Counted from the stretch's first letter, positions 46,860 to 56,628 are shown. The stretch is 56,800 nucleotides of DNA from an archaeon (GCA_021796515.1 JAKACC010000004.1:1-56800), one strand, 5' to 3'. Numbers and translations: made by a program. Notes: generated by a model from the letters alone, not told the origin.

Positions 46860-48317
46860 GTGGCACAGGCGAGCTCGTTCAAGCAGGTTTCTGACGTCTC
46901 CTGGGAGATTCCCACCACCTACAAGCAGGGGATGAGGGTCCCCGCCAGAATCTACGCCACTAGGAAACTCCTCGAGGCCATGGACAACGGGGTGATAGAG
47001 CAGGTGACCAACGTGGCATGCCTCCCGGGGATAGTCCGCTACGCTTACGCCATGGCTGATGCCCACTGGGGATACGGCTTCCCCATAGGCGGGGTTGCGG
47101 CATTCGACGTCGAAAAGGGCGTAATCTCACCTGGAGGAATAGGTTTCGACGTGAACTGTGGAATGCGCCTCATCAGGACGAATCTACGGTATTCTGAGGT
47201 CAAACCAAAGATAAAAGAGCTGGTAGACCTCATTTTCAACCTGGTCCCCGCCGGAGTGGGGGTAAAGGGATTCCAAAACTTCGCTCAGGGGCAGATGGGG
47301 GATATCACTTCTCTTGGGGTCAAGTGGTGCGCGGAGCACGACCTCGCCTGGGACGACGACCCTGCCCACGTCGAAGAAGGAGGGTACATCAAAGGGGCCG
47401 ACATCTCGAAGGTGAGCAGGCAGGCCATGAGCCGGGGGGTGAGCCAGTTCGGGACCCTCGGCTCTGGGAACCATTACCTCGAGATCCAGGTCGTGGACCC
47501 GGCGAGGTTCTTCGACCCCGACCTCGCGAAGGGGTTCGGGATCGTCCACGACGATCAGGTCGTCGTAATGATCCACTGCGGGAGCCGAGGGTTCGGGCAC
47601 CAGATCTGCACCGACTACCTCAGGAACTTCGAGTCCAGCATGCGCCGATACGACATCCAGGTGAGGGACAGAGACCTGGCCTGCCTCCCGTTCGACTCCA
47701 GGGAGGCGAAGGACTACTACTCCGCGATGGTCTGCGCAGCCAACTTCGCCTTCGTCAACAGGCAGATCATAGTCAACAGGGTCAGGGAAGCCTTCTCCAA
47801 GGTCTTCCATCGAGACGCCGAGTCCCTCGACATGCACCTGATCTATGATGTCTGTCACAACATAGCCAAGGTGGAGCGGCACAGCTACGAAGGGTTCAAC
47901 GGGGAACTCCTGGTCCACAGGAAGGGGGCGACGAGGAGCTTCGGCCCTGGTCACCCAGACATCCCCGCCCCCTACAGAGAGGTGGGCCAGCCGGTCATCA
48001 TCGGAGGGTCCATGGAGACCGGGTCCTACCTTCTGGTGGGGACCAAGAAGGCGATGGAGGAGACCTTCGGCTCCACTGCCCACGGGTCAGGGAGGACCAT
48101 GTCTAGGACCGCGGCAAAACGCGAGGTCCGCGGGGCCGAGCTACAGAAGAAGATGCTCGACAGGGGGATATACGTGAAGGCCGCGACCATGGACGGCCTG
48201 GCCGAGGAGGCGGGGATGGCCTACAAAGACATCTCCGAGGTGGTGGAGACCATGGACAGGGCCGGGATCTCTAGGAAGGTCGTGGCACTGCGTCCAGTGG
48301 GCAACATCAAGGGGTAA
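46860..48317 (+). CDS. rtcB: RtcB 3'-phosphate/5'-OH tRNA-splicing ligase
   Basis: MADAHWGYGFPIGGVAAFDVEKGVISPGGIGFDVNCGMRL...GTLGSGNHYLEIQVV...IHCGSRGFGHQICTDYL; GTG start. Confidence 0.96.
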   Translation: MAQASSFKQVSDVSWEIPTTYKQGMRVPARIYATRKLLEAMDNGVIEQVTNVACLPGIVRYAYAMADAHWGYGFPIGGVAAFDVEKGVISPGGIGFDVNCGMRLIRTNLRYSEVKPKIKELVDLIFNLVPAGVGVKGFQNFAQGQMGDITSLGVKWCAEHDLAWDDDPAHVEEGGYIKGADISKVSRQAMSRGVSQFGTLGSGNHYLEIQVVDPARFFDPDLAKGFGIVHDDQVVVMIHCGSRGFGHQICTDYLRNFESSMRRYDIQVRDRDLACLPFDSREAKDYYSAMVCAANFAFVNRQIIVNRVREAFSKVFHRDAESLDMHLIYDVCHNIAKVERHSYEGFNGELLVHRKGATRSFGPGHPDIPAPYREVGQPVIIGGSMETGSYLLVGTKKAMEETFGSTAHGSGRTMSRTAAKREVRGAELQKKMLDRGIYVKAATMDGLAEEAGMAYKDISEVVETMDRAGISRKVVALRPVGNIKG

Positions 48318-48331
48318 GCCACATACCCTCC

Positions 48332-48736
48332 TTGCACTTCCCGACGTCCCCTCTAGGGGTCTTGGTTTACGTCCTGGGGCTGGCCATCCTCTGGGTGATC
48401 GTCACTGTTCCAGTCTACTTCGCGGCGAGGGCGATCAGGGGGGACACCGTGGGCTTCGGGGACGCCCTGGGAGCCACCCTCGGCGGAGTGGTGGCCTACT
48501 ACGTCGTCTACCTCGCGGCAGCCCTTGCGCTTGGGGCTGTGATAGGGACCTCAGCCGGCGCCTTCGCGCTCCTGTTGGGGCTACTCACGTGGCTCGCTGT
48601 CTTCAGGGGCGCCTTCCGCACCACCTGGTCCAGGGCGGTCGGGATAGCCGTCCTCGCTTGGGTAATCCTGGTCATCCTTGACGCGGTCATGGTAGCGTTC
48701 TTCGGCGTGACCTTCCCCGCGTTCTACCCCTTCTGA
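48332..48736 (+). CDS. Small multi-pass membrane protein
   Basis: 134 aa, four hydrophobic segments. Confidence 0.65.
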   Translation: MHFPTSPLGVLVYVLGLAILWVIVTVPVYFAARAIRGDTVGFGDALGATLGGVVAYYVVYLAAALALGAVIGTSAGAFALLLGLLTWLAVFRGAFRTTWSRAVGIAVLAWVILVILDAVMVAFFGVTFPAFYPF

Positions 48737-48744
48737 GAGGCTTG

Positions 48745-49512
48745 CTATCCTATGTACCCGGGCCTCTGATCGCGCCCGGTCTGGGGGGCTGCCTCCCTCG
48801 CTTGGTCGGCCATGGCCTGCAGCTGGCCGATCAACTTCTGGGTCTCGTCCGCCTTCTCTTTGAGCTTGGAGGTGTCGATGGGGATGCCGAGCACCTTCGA
48901 GAGTTGCTCCAGCACCGCCTTGGAAGCCCCGGCGTCCACGACGTACCCTGAAGTCTCCCCCAGCAGGCACGCCCCCTCGAGGCCCCTCAGCGCGGCGATG
49001 CCTATCAGGAGGCCGTTCATCCCGCTTATCCCCCCGTCCTTCATCAGGATGACCCCGTTCTCCCGAAGCGCCCCGGCGATCACCTTGGATGTCCCGGCGC
49101 CATACACCTTGGGCGATTCGGAGAACGAACCTGTGATGTAGGCTGCCAGGGTGTAGACCTTCTTTACTCCGCACTTCTTGGCGAACTTCACCACTGCATC
49201 GGACAGCTCGTACTCGCCCTCGGAGGTCGTTGGCTGGGCGTCGGCCGTGAACACGAAGAGCCCCCTCTTCGCCTTCGTGGGGGCGTAGTAGAGCGCCCCC
49301 ATGGGAGGGTCTACCGTCCCGTCTTCCTTCACGCTCACTTGGGGCGGGAAGGTGGAGCTCCTGTACCCCGCCACTTTCTTGAGCTTGAAGGACGACACCA
49401 GGTGGTCGGCCGCCAGCTTCCCCACGTAGCCGCTCCCTGGGAGGCCGCAGACTAGGACCGGTTCGGAGGCCTTCGGGACCTCCAGGACCTCCTCGCTGAC
49501 GGTCCCGTTCAC
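48745..49512 (-). CDS. PAC2 family protein (proteasome assembly chaperone-like)
   Basis: VCGLPGSGYVGKLAADHLVSSFKLKKVAGYRSSTFPPQVSVKEDGTVDPP. Confidence 0.9.
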   Translation of the reverse strand: MNGTVSEEVLEVPKASEPVLVCGLPGSGYVGKLAADHLVSSFKLKKVAGYRSSTFPPQVSVKEDGTVDPPMGALYYAPTKAKRGLFVFTADAQPTTSEGEYELSDAVVKFAKKCGVKKVYTLAAYITGSFSESPKVYGAGTSKVIAGALRENGVILMKDGGISGMNGLLIGIAALRGLEGACLLGETSGYVVDAGASKAVLEQLSKVLGIPIDTSKLKEKADETQKLIGQLQAMADQAREAAPQTGRDQRPGYIG

Positions 49513-49886
49513 TGCCCCTCGCTCCTCCCTAGCTTCTCGCTCAGGTCTACGAGCTTCCCCTGGTCCATTACCTTGATGGACGTCTTTAGCCTCAACCTCA
49601 TCCCGAGCTGCCTGAAGATCGAGAGGAGCTCCCCTCCAGCGATCCTTTCCTGCAGCCGGCCGCCCCTTATCAGCGACGCGAGCTCCCGCACTAGTCTCTC
49701 CGTCTCCTTCGGGTAGAACGAGTAGGCCGCCTGCAGTACTTCGTCCCCCCTGTCGTAAAGCATCCCTTCCACGACCTCCCTGTCAGTCTTCTCCGCTCGC
49801 ACGGCCGGAGCCGAGGCCTTCAGCCTCCGCTTCATCTCCTCGAGTTTCCTCCGCTCCAGCAGCTTTAGGTCCGCGTCTTCCTCCAT
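49509..49886 (-). CDS. PDCD5-like DNA-binding protein
   Basis: LKLLERRKLEEMKRRL...YPKETERLVRELASLIRGGRLQERIAGGELLSIFRQLGMRLRLKTSIKVMD. Confidence 0.6.
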   Translation of the reverse strand: MEEDADLKLLERRKLEEMKRRLKASAPAVRAEKTDREVVEGMLYDRGDEVLQAAYSFYPKETERLVRELASLIRGGRLQERIAGGELLSIFRQLGMRLRLKTSIKVMDQGKLVDLSEKLGRSEGQ

Positions 49887-50084
49887 AGCCGAGACGGCTC
49901 CGAATTCCTTCAGGATAAAATGCTTGCTGACAGTTGCCCGAGGAGGACGAAGGGTCGACCTAGATCGGGTGGGCCTGTCTAAATCGAGAGAAGAGTCCTT
50001 GTCCCGAAGGCTGCGTCAGAGTCCCCCAGTTCTCACGGGGCAGCATCGTAGTACGCTACCCTCTGCGCTTTAGCAAACCATCGG

Positions 50085-50513
50085 CTAAGGCTGTGTGATC
50101 TTGATGCTCTGCGTGGGGCAACTTGTCTCGCACGCCATGCAGAAGATGCAGTCAGACTCGCGTATGGGCTCTGACTTGTCGCTCCTGTACTGATCCCATT
50201 CGGGAGTCCCCTGGTCGACTACTTTGTCCTTGCCGGTCCCTGCCTGGCCGGGGTTGAGGGCCCACTCATAGACGAAGACCGGGCAGACATCCATGCAGAC
50301 GCCGTCTGCGACGCACGAGTCCCAGTCGACAGCTACGGAGGTGCCGTGGATGCCGTTGCTGATTGGATACGGGTTTCCGTCCCCGTCATTCCTCTGCGTC
50401 CCCGCGGCTCTGACCTTGTGGCCGTTGTGCTCCCCCGTCACCGGGAACTGGTCTGGCTTCGAAAGGAAGTTCGGGTCGATTGGCGCGGACTTGTATCCCA
50501 CTTCGCGAGTCAT
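50085..50513 (-). CDS. Dicluster ferredoxin with N-terminal zinc-ferredoxin-type extension
   Basis: GEHNGHKVRAAGTQRNDGDGNPYPISNGIHGTSVAVDWDSCVADGVCMDVCPVFVYEW...ESDCIFCMACETSCPTQSI. Confidence 0.9.
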   Translation of the reverse strand: MTREVGYKSAPIDPNFLSKPDQFPVTGEHNGHKVRAAGTQRNDGDGNPYPISNGIHGTSVAVDWDSCVADGVCMDVCPVFVYEWALNPGQAGTGKDKVVDQGTPEWDQYRSDKSEPIRESDCIFCMACETSCPTQSIKITQP

Positions 50514-50614
50514 ATGTCTCTCAGTCTCTCGTTCCGGTCAGGTGGTTATAAGTCATGCGGAGGCGGAGGCTCATCACTGCGAGGTCCTCATCCCGTCAGG
50601 GATGCCCGGAGTCT

Positions 50615-51301
50615 TCACTCTTCACCCGTGAGCGCTTCGAACCTTCCTTCCCCTTCCAGCCTGTACACGGTCAACGGCTTGAATGTGAATATCCCGACCT
50701 CCGCCACCCCTGGCGTCGACCTCACCCTGACTTCGAGGTCCTTCGGCGACTCGATGGGTTCGAAAAGGGTGTCGAGTATCACGTTGCCGTTCTCGGTGAA
50801 GTAAGGGTACCCCTTGGGGAGAAGGCGCTCTTCGGCGACTCCTCCGAGCATGGACAGCTTGAGCTTGGCGCTTTCCCTCGCCATGGGCAACACTTCGACG
50901 GGGACTCGCACCCCGTTGTCGCAGAGCCTCTTCACGAACTTGTTCTCGCCGGCGACCACGGCGATCGACTTCGCGCTCCCCATCACCACCTTTTCGCGGA
51001 GCAGGGCGCCGCCGCCTCCTTTGACCAGGTTCAGCCTACGGTCCACCTGGTCCGCGCCGTCGACTACCAGGTCGACCGACCCTCTGAAAGGGACGAGCTC
51101 GATGCCGCACCTCGACGCCACCAACTCTATCTGAGTGGAGGTGGCGACGCCTCTGACCGACTTCCCGATTATCAGTGGCGCCAACTCTTCCAGGAGCCGT
51201 GCTACCGTGGAGCCGCTCCCCAGGCCGAGGACAGCGCGCGAAGTTATGGATCGGGCGACCTCAGCGGCGACTCCCTTCAGGGCGTCCCTTGTAGGGTCCA
51301 T
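50615..51301 (-). CDS. rpiA: Ribose-5-phosphate isomerase A
   Basis: VLGLGSGSTVARLLEELAPL...VDLVVDGADQVDRRLNLVKGGGGALLREKVV. Confidence 0.94.
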   Translation of the reverse strand: MDPTRDALKGVAAEVARSITSRAVLGLGSGSTVARLLEELAPLIIGKSVRGVATSTQIELVASRCGIELVPFRGSVDLVVDGADQVDRRLNLVKGGGGALLREKVVMGSAKSIAVVAGENKFVKRLCDNGVRVPVEVLPMARESAKLKLSMLGGVAEERLLPKGYPYFTENGNVILDTLFEPIESPKDLEVRVRSTPGVAEVGIFTFKPLTVYRLEGEGRFEALTGEE

Positions 51302-52023
51302 CAGTCTTCCTGCTTCTTTTCTATGTCTATCTGCTCTAGCTTGGTCAGGGCGTCCATCACTTCGTCCCTGATCACCTTGACCCGCTTCTCGGACTCGGAC
51401 ATCTCCGGCTTGGCCCTCCTCTCGACCACCTTCTCAAGGTCGGTTTCCCGCTCCGTCTTCGACGGGGCGTCTTTCTTTGGAGGCTGCGGGGCTGCTGGCC
51501 CCAGCATCTGCTTTGCGGCGTCGAGGCGCGTTTCGATGTTCCGGATCTTGCTCTCGAAGAGCGACACAAGCTCCCCTCTGAGTCCCTCCAGTTCTCCGAC
51601 CTCCACCACGAGCTCTACGTCCTTGAGCTTGGACTGCAGGTCCTTGATCTGGTCGCTGTATCTCTTAGAGATGGTCTCTCTCTCTTCGCGCGTGATCCTC
51701 CCCTCGCTCTCGGCCTCGTAGAGCTTCATCATGGCCGACGAAAGGAGATCCCTCTCCACCATGATTGTCCTCATGTTCCTCCTCGACCGTTCGAGCTCCG
51801 CCGACGTGACGGTAGTCTCGGAGCGCAGGGGTCCCGGCTCGACGTGCCTAGGCGCGGCCGCAACCTGCTTCGGCCTGGTGTAGAAGACGAAGTATGCTGT
51901 GAGCCCTCCGAGGCCGACCCCGACGACGCCGGCCACCGCGACCGTGAGGAGGTCCACCATTGGGCTCTGCCTTCCGCTCCAGCGGCCTGAGTATAAAAGT
52001 AGATTCGGAGGTCCGGGGTCCAC
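51301..52023 (-). CDS. Membrane-anchored coiled-coil protein
   Basis: N-terminal TM (VDLLTVAVAGVVGVGLGGLTAYFVFY) then charged coiled-coil-like sequence. Confidence 0.65.
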   Translation of the reverse strand: MDPGPPNLLLYSGRWSGRQSPMVDLLTVAVAGVVGVGLGGLTAYFVFYTRPKQVAAAPRHVEPGPLRSETTVTSAELERSRRNMRTIMVERDLLSSAMMKLYEAESEGRITREERETISKRYSDQIKDLQSKLKDVELVVEVGELEGLRGELVSLFESKIRNIETRLDAAKQMLGPAAPQPPKKDAPSKTERETDLEKVVERRAKPEMSESEKRVKVIRDEVMDALTKLEQIDIEKKQED

Positions 52024-52039
52024 ACTTGCTGCTGGAGCT

Positions 52040-52258
52040 TCAGCTCGGAGGCGGGGAGATTATTATGATGTTGTCCCCCCTGACTATGAGCGTGCCTAGC
52101 GAGTTCGAGTGACCGTCCTCCGCCACCTCTTCGGCCTTCTCTAGCGCCAGGTTCATGTGCTGGTCGAACCCCTGTAGGTTCCCCCTGATCACTTTACCTC
52201 CCTTCAGTTTGATGAGCACAATCTTGCCGACGCTCTCGTCGAGGACTTTCACCGCCAT
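52040..52258 (-). CDS. Sm-like (LSm) protein
   Basis: MAVKVLDESVGKIVLIKLKGGKVIRGNLQGFDQHMNLALEKAEEV...LGTLIVRGDNIIIISPPPS; ATG 52258 rather than ORF start 52468. Confidence 0.92.
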   Translation of the reverse strand: MAVKVLDESVGKIVLIKLKGGKVIRGNLQGFDQHMNLALEKAEEVAEDGHSNSLGTLIVRGDNIIIISPPPS

Positions 52259-52294
52259 GTCGACTGACAAATGGACCCTCAAGCCGGGCGTCTG

Positions 52295-52318
52295 GATTGA
52301 TTTATTTAAGCAGTCATG
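52295..52318. promoter_or_regulatory. Divergent promoter region for LSm and PUA-domain genes
   Basis: TATA-like gatttatttaag between divergent starts 52258 and 52332. Confidence 0.5.
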
Positions 52319-52331
52319 CGGGTCGACCCAT

Positions 52332-52811
52332 TTGAAGAAATGGGTGCTTTCCCGCCGGGACTCGGCCGACCTCATATCTAAGATCGAGTCATACCTCGGC
52401 CTCTCCCTCGGCCTTCCGAAGTCGTCGCAGGCGAGTTGCTCCGAGCCCGAGGAGGGGGTTGTCTTCATAGCGCTCGACGGCTACGAATTCGTGCAGGCCG
52501 GAGCAGGCTATCTCCCCTTCCTGGGCTCCCAGGCTACCCTCGCGCTCTTTCCCACAGCCACCGTCGACGAAGGAGCCATCAGGTTCCTGATCAACGGAGC
52601 GGACGTCATGAGGCCCGGGATCAGGGCGATGGACGATTGGGGGCCGGCCGGAAAGATGGTGGTGGTCAAGGAGGAGAAGAGAGGAAGGGCCATCGCCGTA
52701 GGTAGCTCAATGGTGGGGGGCGCAGCAGCCAGTGCGATGGCCAAGGGCGGGTGCGTCAGAAACCTGCATCACATTGGAGACAGATACTGGAACGTCCACA
52801 AGTCCCTCTGA
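52332..52811 (+). CDS. PUA-domain RNA-binding protein (MCT-1/Tma20-like)
   Basis: From TTG 52332: LKKWVLSRRDSADLISKIESYLG...VDEGAIRFLINGADVMRPGIRAMDDWGPAGKMVVVKEEKRGRAIAVGSSMV. Confidence 0.85.
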   Translation: MKKWVLSRRDSADLISKIESYLGLSLGLPKSSQASCSEPEEGVVFIALDGYEFVQAGAGYLPFLGSQATLALFPTATVDEGAIRFLINGADVMRPGIRAMDDWGPAGKMVVVKEEKRGRAIAVGSSMVGGAAASAMAKGGCVRNLHHIGDRYWNVHKSL

Positions 52812-52952
52812 AGCGAAACAGTTTCGGCGTCCCCTCCCCTTTTAAGCTGAGAACGGATTTTCCTCCCTCTAAACAATTCTCCACAACAGAGTCTAACAAT
52901 TTCATGGCCATCATAGATTTGCACTGCCTCCCTACCCTTAATAATAGCCGCC

Positions 52953-53270
52953 ATGTCAGCAAACCAAGGTCTCATGTCAGGCGTGATGCAGGAGAGGAAG
53001 CTTGAGGGCCAGAGCAAAGAGATACTACTGAAGGCCCTGGCGCTGAGGAGCATCGAGGACCTCCCGAAGATACAGGAAGACGTGTCCAACAAGACGATCG
53101 TCATCCTGAAGGTGACCCCGCTCGCCCAGAAGAGCCTCGAAGAACTGAAGTCGTCCGTCGAACAGCTCTACGAGTTCGCGACCTCCGTCGGAGGAGACAT
53201 CGCCAGGCTGGGGGACGAAAGGGTGGTTATCACCCCACCAGGCGTCCGCATCTGGCGCGGACTACAATAG
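52953..53270 (+). CDS. sepF: SepF-like cell division protein
   Basis: TIVILKVTPLAQKSLEELKSSVEQLYEFATSVGGDIARLGDERVVITPPGVRIWRG matches archaeal SepF core pattern. Confidence 0.78.
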   Translation: MSANQGLMSGVMQERKLEGQSKEILLKALALRSIEDLPKIQEDVSNKTIVILKVTPLAQKSLEELKSSVEQLYEFATSVGGDIARLGDERVVITPPGVRIWRGLQ

Positions 53271-53663
53271 TCGAGACCAGAGCCCTGGCTCCGTTACGGC
53301 TTCCATTCCCTCTGCTCCTCTTATGATGCGATTAGGTCTTCGGGGTCGGGCTGTTTCATCGCGGACTCCGCGACGACCGACCTCGGTGACCCCATCGTCG
53401 AACAGCTTCTCGGTGCGCGTTCTCTTTTCCACCAACACCGCCGCCGCCTCCCTGGACCGGAGGCGGAGCGCCGCCACCATGATCAGAGGGGAGCCACGGC
53501 TTGCCAAGGGGGCCGACTTGGCAAGCGTCGGGAAAAGTGAACCCAGGCCAGGTCTGCCAAACGCACGTTCTGGAAAGAGGTTCAGGCTATGTCTGTTTTG
53601 TCCTGATACGTGCTACACGTTACAACGTTTCTACAATAACGGCGGGAACGTTCCCCTGTGCCG

Positions 53664-55577
53664 CTAGTATACCCGAATCGCTTCCTGCACCGCCGGATGG
53701 ATGGCGGGGACACGATATATCCTCTGGATGGAATAGGCCAGATTCTCCGTCTTCCTCTTCTCTCCGTGGTTCACTATCACGAGCTGGAGCTTGGGCCTCA
53801 CCTTCCCGACGAACCTGATAATCTGATTGTAGTCACTGTGGCCGCTGAACCCGTCGGCCTTCTGCACCTTGGCCTTGACGTCGACGATCTTTATCTTCCC
53901 GTTCTGGTCCATGAGGCTCGCCTGGCTCCCCCCGTCGAGGACCCGCCTTCCCATTGATCCCTGGACTTGGTAGGAGACGAAAAGTATCTTGTTCTTCTCA
54001 GAAGGCGCCAGATGCTCAAAGTAGTCCAGCACCGGCCCGCCCTCGAGCATCCCAGATGTCGCCATTATGATGGCCGGCCCCTCGCGATATGCCTCCTCTC
54101 TGTCTGCAGGGTGCTCCACCTCAGTGAAGTACTCCGACTTGAACGGGTTCACTCCCTCTTCGAGTATCTTCGTCCTCAGCTCTCGCGAAAGATAGTCCGC
54201 GTAGGAGACGTGGATGGCCGTGGCCTCGGAAATCATCCCTTCCATGAAGACAGGCGCCTCCATCAGGACCTTGTTCCTCATATACTGGTCAAGGACTATG
54301 AGAATCTCCTGTGCCCTCCCGACGGCCGGGATGGGGATCAGCACCTTCCCTCCCTGCTGGAGGGTCTCGTTGATGGCGCTAACGAAGCTCATCTCTACCT
54401 CTTCCCTTACGGGCATTATGTCCTCCTTCGCTCCGTAGGTGCTCTCCGTGATGAGGGTCTCGACGCGCGGGTAGTTCCAGGTGGCCGAGTCGAACAGCGC
54501 CGTCCTTCCATACTTGTAGTCCCCCGTGTAAACTATGTTGTGAGCCCCGTCGCCTATGTGCAGGTGGACCGTGGCGGAGCCAAGTATGTGCCCTGCATTG
54601 TTGAACACAAGCTTGATGTCGGGGGAGATGTCCGTGACCATCCCGTATGGGAGGGTTATGGCGTGCTGTATCTCGTCGCGGATGTCTTTCTGGTCGTAGA
54701 TCAGCCTCCCGCCTTCTATCTGCGCTATCTTCACGAAGTCGTTCTGCAGCATGGTCATCAGCGGCAAGGTCGGCTCGGTGCAGTACACCGGCCCGTCGTA
54801 GCCGTACTTGTACATGGCGGGGACGAAGCCCTGATGGTCCAGGTGCGCATGGCTGACAACTATGGCGTCAAGCTCGTTGGGAGATATGTCGGCCCAGTCG
54901 AGCCTCGGATACGCATCCCAGCTGTTCCTCGACCCCGGATGGATGCCGCAGTCTAGCAGAATCTTGCTCTCCGCCGTCTCCACCAGGACGCATGACCTCC
55001 CCACCTGCTGGAACGCGCCGAGCGTCTTGATGGTCACGTGCTCTTCGGCAGCGATTCTCGGCCGGAAGATCGCCTCCCCGAGCTCCCTGTAGAACTTCTC
55101 TCTCGCCTCGCTCCCGACCTTCAGTGCATAGTACACGTTCTGAATAGCGGTGGATTTTATGTGCGGGGCCTTCCTCACCCTGATCTTCCACCCCGTCTGC
55201 TCCATGGCGCCGCCGAGGTCGAACCCCGCTTCCTGCGACAGGACCTTGGGGTTCTCGGCTTCGATTGTTATCTCTCCGAGAGCGTCGTCAAAGAAGTAGT
55301 TGGACGCTCCGGCCCCGGGTGGGATGAGGCGCTCCAGGGTCTGCCGCGCATCGCTCTCCTGCTTCCGTATGGACTTCTCCGTCCTCGTCACGACCCGTTT
55401 CTTCAGGGAGTTGACTATCTCCGAGATGACGTAGCTGTTCTTATGCAGGAAGGCCGGGTTCCTTGTGTAGAGAGCTATTCTCGGACCCTCGTATTCTATA
55501 CGCGTTATCTGAGCCTCCGCTGGGATGTTGGTCAGGATGGCGCTCATCAGGCCTACGCCGCTAGCTTTCTGTTCCAA
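53664..55577 (-). CDS. aCPSF1-type KH/beta-CASP ribonuclease (transcription termination factor family)
   Basis: N-terminal KH region with RLIPPGAGASNYFFDDALGEITIEAENP, metallo-beta-lactamase VSHAHLDHQGFVP, beta-CASP motifs, C-terminal FSGHSDYNQIIRFV. Confidence 0.95.
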   Translation of the reverse strand: MEQKASGVGLMSAILTNIPAEAQITRIEYEGPRIALYTRNPAFLHKNSYVISEIVNSLKKRVVTRTEKSIRKQESDARQTLERLIPPGAGASNYFFDDALGEITIEAENPKVLSQEAGFDLGGAMEQTGWKIRVRKAPHIKSTAIQNVYYALKVGSEAREKFYRELGEAIFRPRIAAEEHVTIKTLGAFQQVGRSCVLVETAESKILLDCGIHPGSRNSWDAYPRLDWADISPNELDAIVVSHAHLDHQGFVPAMYKYGYDGPVYCTEPTLPLMTMLQNDFVKIAQIEGGRLIYDQKDIRDEIQHAITLPYGMVTDISPDIKLVFNNAGHILGSATVHLHIGDGAHNIVYTGDYKYGRTALFDSATWNYPRVETLITESTYGAKEDIMPVREEVEMSFVSAINETLQQGGKVLIPIPAVGRAQEILIVLDQYMRNKVLMEAPVFMEGMISEATAIHVSYADYLSRELRTKILEEGVNPFKSEYFTEVEHPADREEAYREGPAIIMATSGMLEGGPVLDYFEHLAPSEKNKILFVSYQVQGSMGRRVLDGGSQASLMDQNGKIKIVDVKAKVQKADGFSGHSDYNQIIRFVGKVRPKLQLVIVNHGEKRKTENLAYSIQRIYRVPAIHPAVQEAIRVY

Positions 55578-55579
55578 GA

Positions 55580-56254
55580 CTAATTGTCAGTTGTAAACTG
55601 GGCCAGGAGCTTGTCCTTCTCGGCCTCCGACAGCTCTCTGAATCCTTCCGAGTCGAGAATCGCGACATCGAAGTGGTCCCCCGTCGCCACGTTCCTTCTC
55701 GTGGCCGCGATTATGGCCTTGGCTGCCAGGGGATATGCCTTGGAGGTCGTCATCCCTTCCTTGAACTCTGCTTCCAGGATCCCGTAGGCTACAGGCGACC
55801 CGCTCCCTGTCGCTATGGCTTTCTCCCGGTTCATCGACCCGAAGAAGTCCACGTTGTATATCGAGCCCCCGGTGGTGTCTACCCCCCCAATGAGGACGTC
55901 TACGAGTAGCGGGTACAACCTCGACGAGAACGCGACGTTGGAGACCACTTGGGCGGCCGCCTTCACCGGCATGGGCCTTCCCTTTTCGATCCTGTAGGTG
56001 TTGGTGTGATACTTCAGGGTGTCTGCGACGTACTGCAGGTCAGCGACACCCCCGGAAATCGTCATCGCTATGTTGTCGTCGATTTTGAGCAGCTTCTTGG
56101 CTTTCTTGTGGGCGATGAACCCTCCGGCAGTCACTCTCGTGTCTGTCGCGAACACGACTCCGTCGGAGCAGACGAGTCCCACGGTCGTCGTGCCGTGGTA
56201 GGTCATCGACTCTACGGTCTTCCTCTTCCCTGCTTGGTTGAAAGCGTTAGACAT
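55580..56254 (-). CDS. psmB: Archaeal 20S proteasome beta subunit
   Basis: Propeptide then TTTVGLVCSDGVVFATDTRVTAGGFIAHKKAKKLLKIDDNIAMTISGGVAD. Confidence 0.95.
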   Translation of the reverse strand: MSNAFNQAGKRKTVESMTYHGTTTVGLVCSDGVVFATDTRVTAGGFIAHKKAKKLLKIDDNIAMTISGGVADLQYVADTLKYHTNTYRIEKGRPMPVKAAAQVVSNVAFSSRLYPLLVDVLIGGVDTTGGSIYNVDFFGSMNREKAIATGSGSPVAYGILEAEFKEGMTTSKAYPLAAKAIIAATRRNVATGDHFDVAILDSEGFRELSEAEKDKLLAQFTTDN

Positions 56255-56628
56255 TTACCCAAAACCTCTTCAGAACGGACGAGAACCTCTGCGGCCCGGT
56301 TGCTTATTTAATCTTTCCAACCGCGGTTTGGGCTCTGTCCAATCTACGGGTGATTCTCCCTCTCCGTCCAATCATGGGTGATGGCCTCGGTGAGCATGGC
56401 TAACCACTTGTTTTTGGCCCCTATCCCGACCCCCGCACAGAGGGCGGGTTTGGTGGTGGAAGGAGAAAACAAATGGCTCTCGCTGATAAAGGCCGCACTC
56501 ACCACCAAAGGCGGGACAGCCTCATGAACCACCAAGAAGACGGGACAGAGCCGACGCAGCCGCGACAAGGGCTTAACTATCGAAGAAGACGCACCGGCAG
56601 CAATGACAGGCCCCTGGAGCCCCACCGC

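Noticed and set aside
52155-52331. N-terminal 59 aa of the 218-aa ORF 52155-52811
   Set aside because: It overlaps the LSm gene antisense and the divergent promoter; PUA-protein homology begins at TTG 52332.
53967-54956. 329-aa plus-strand ORF opposite aCPSF1
   Set aside because: Antisense shadow; aCPSF1 motifs are fully conserved on the minus strand.
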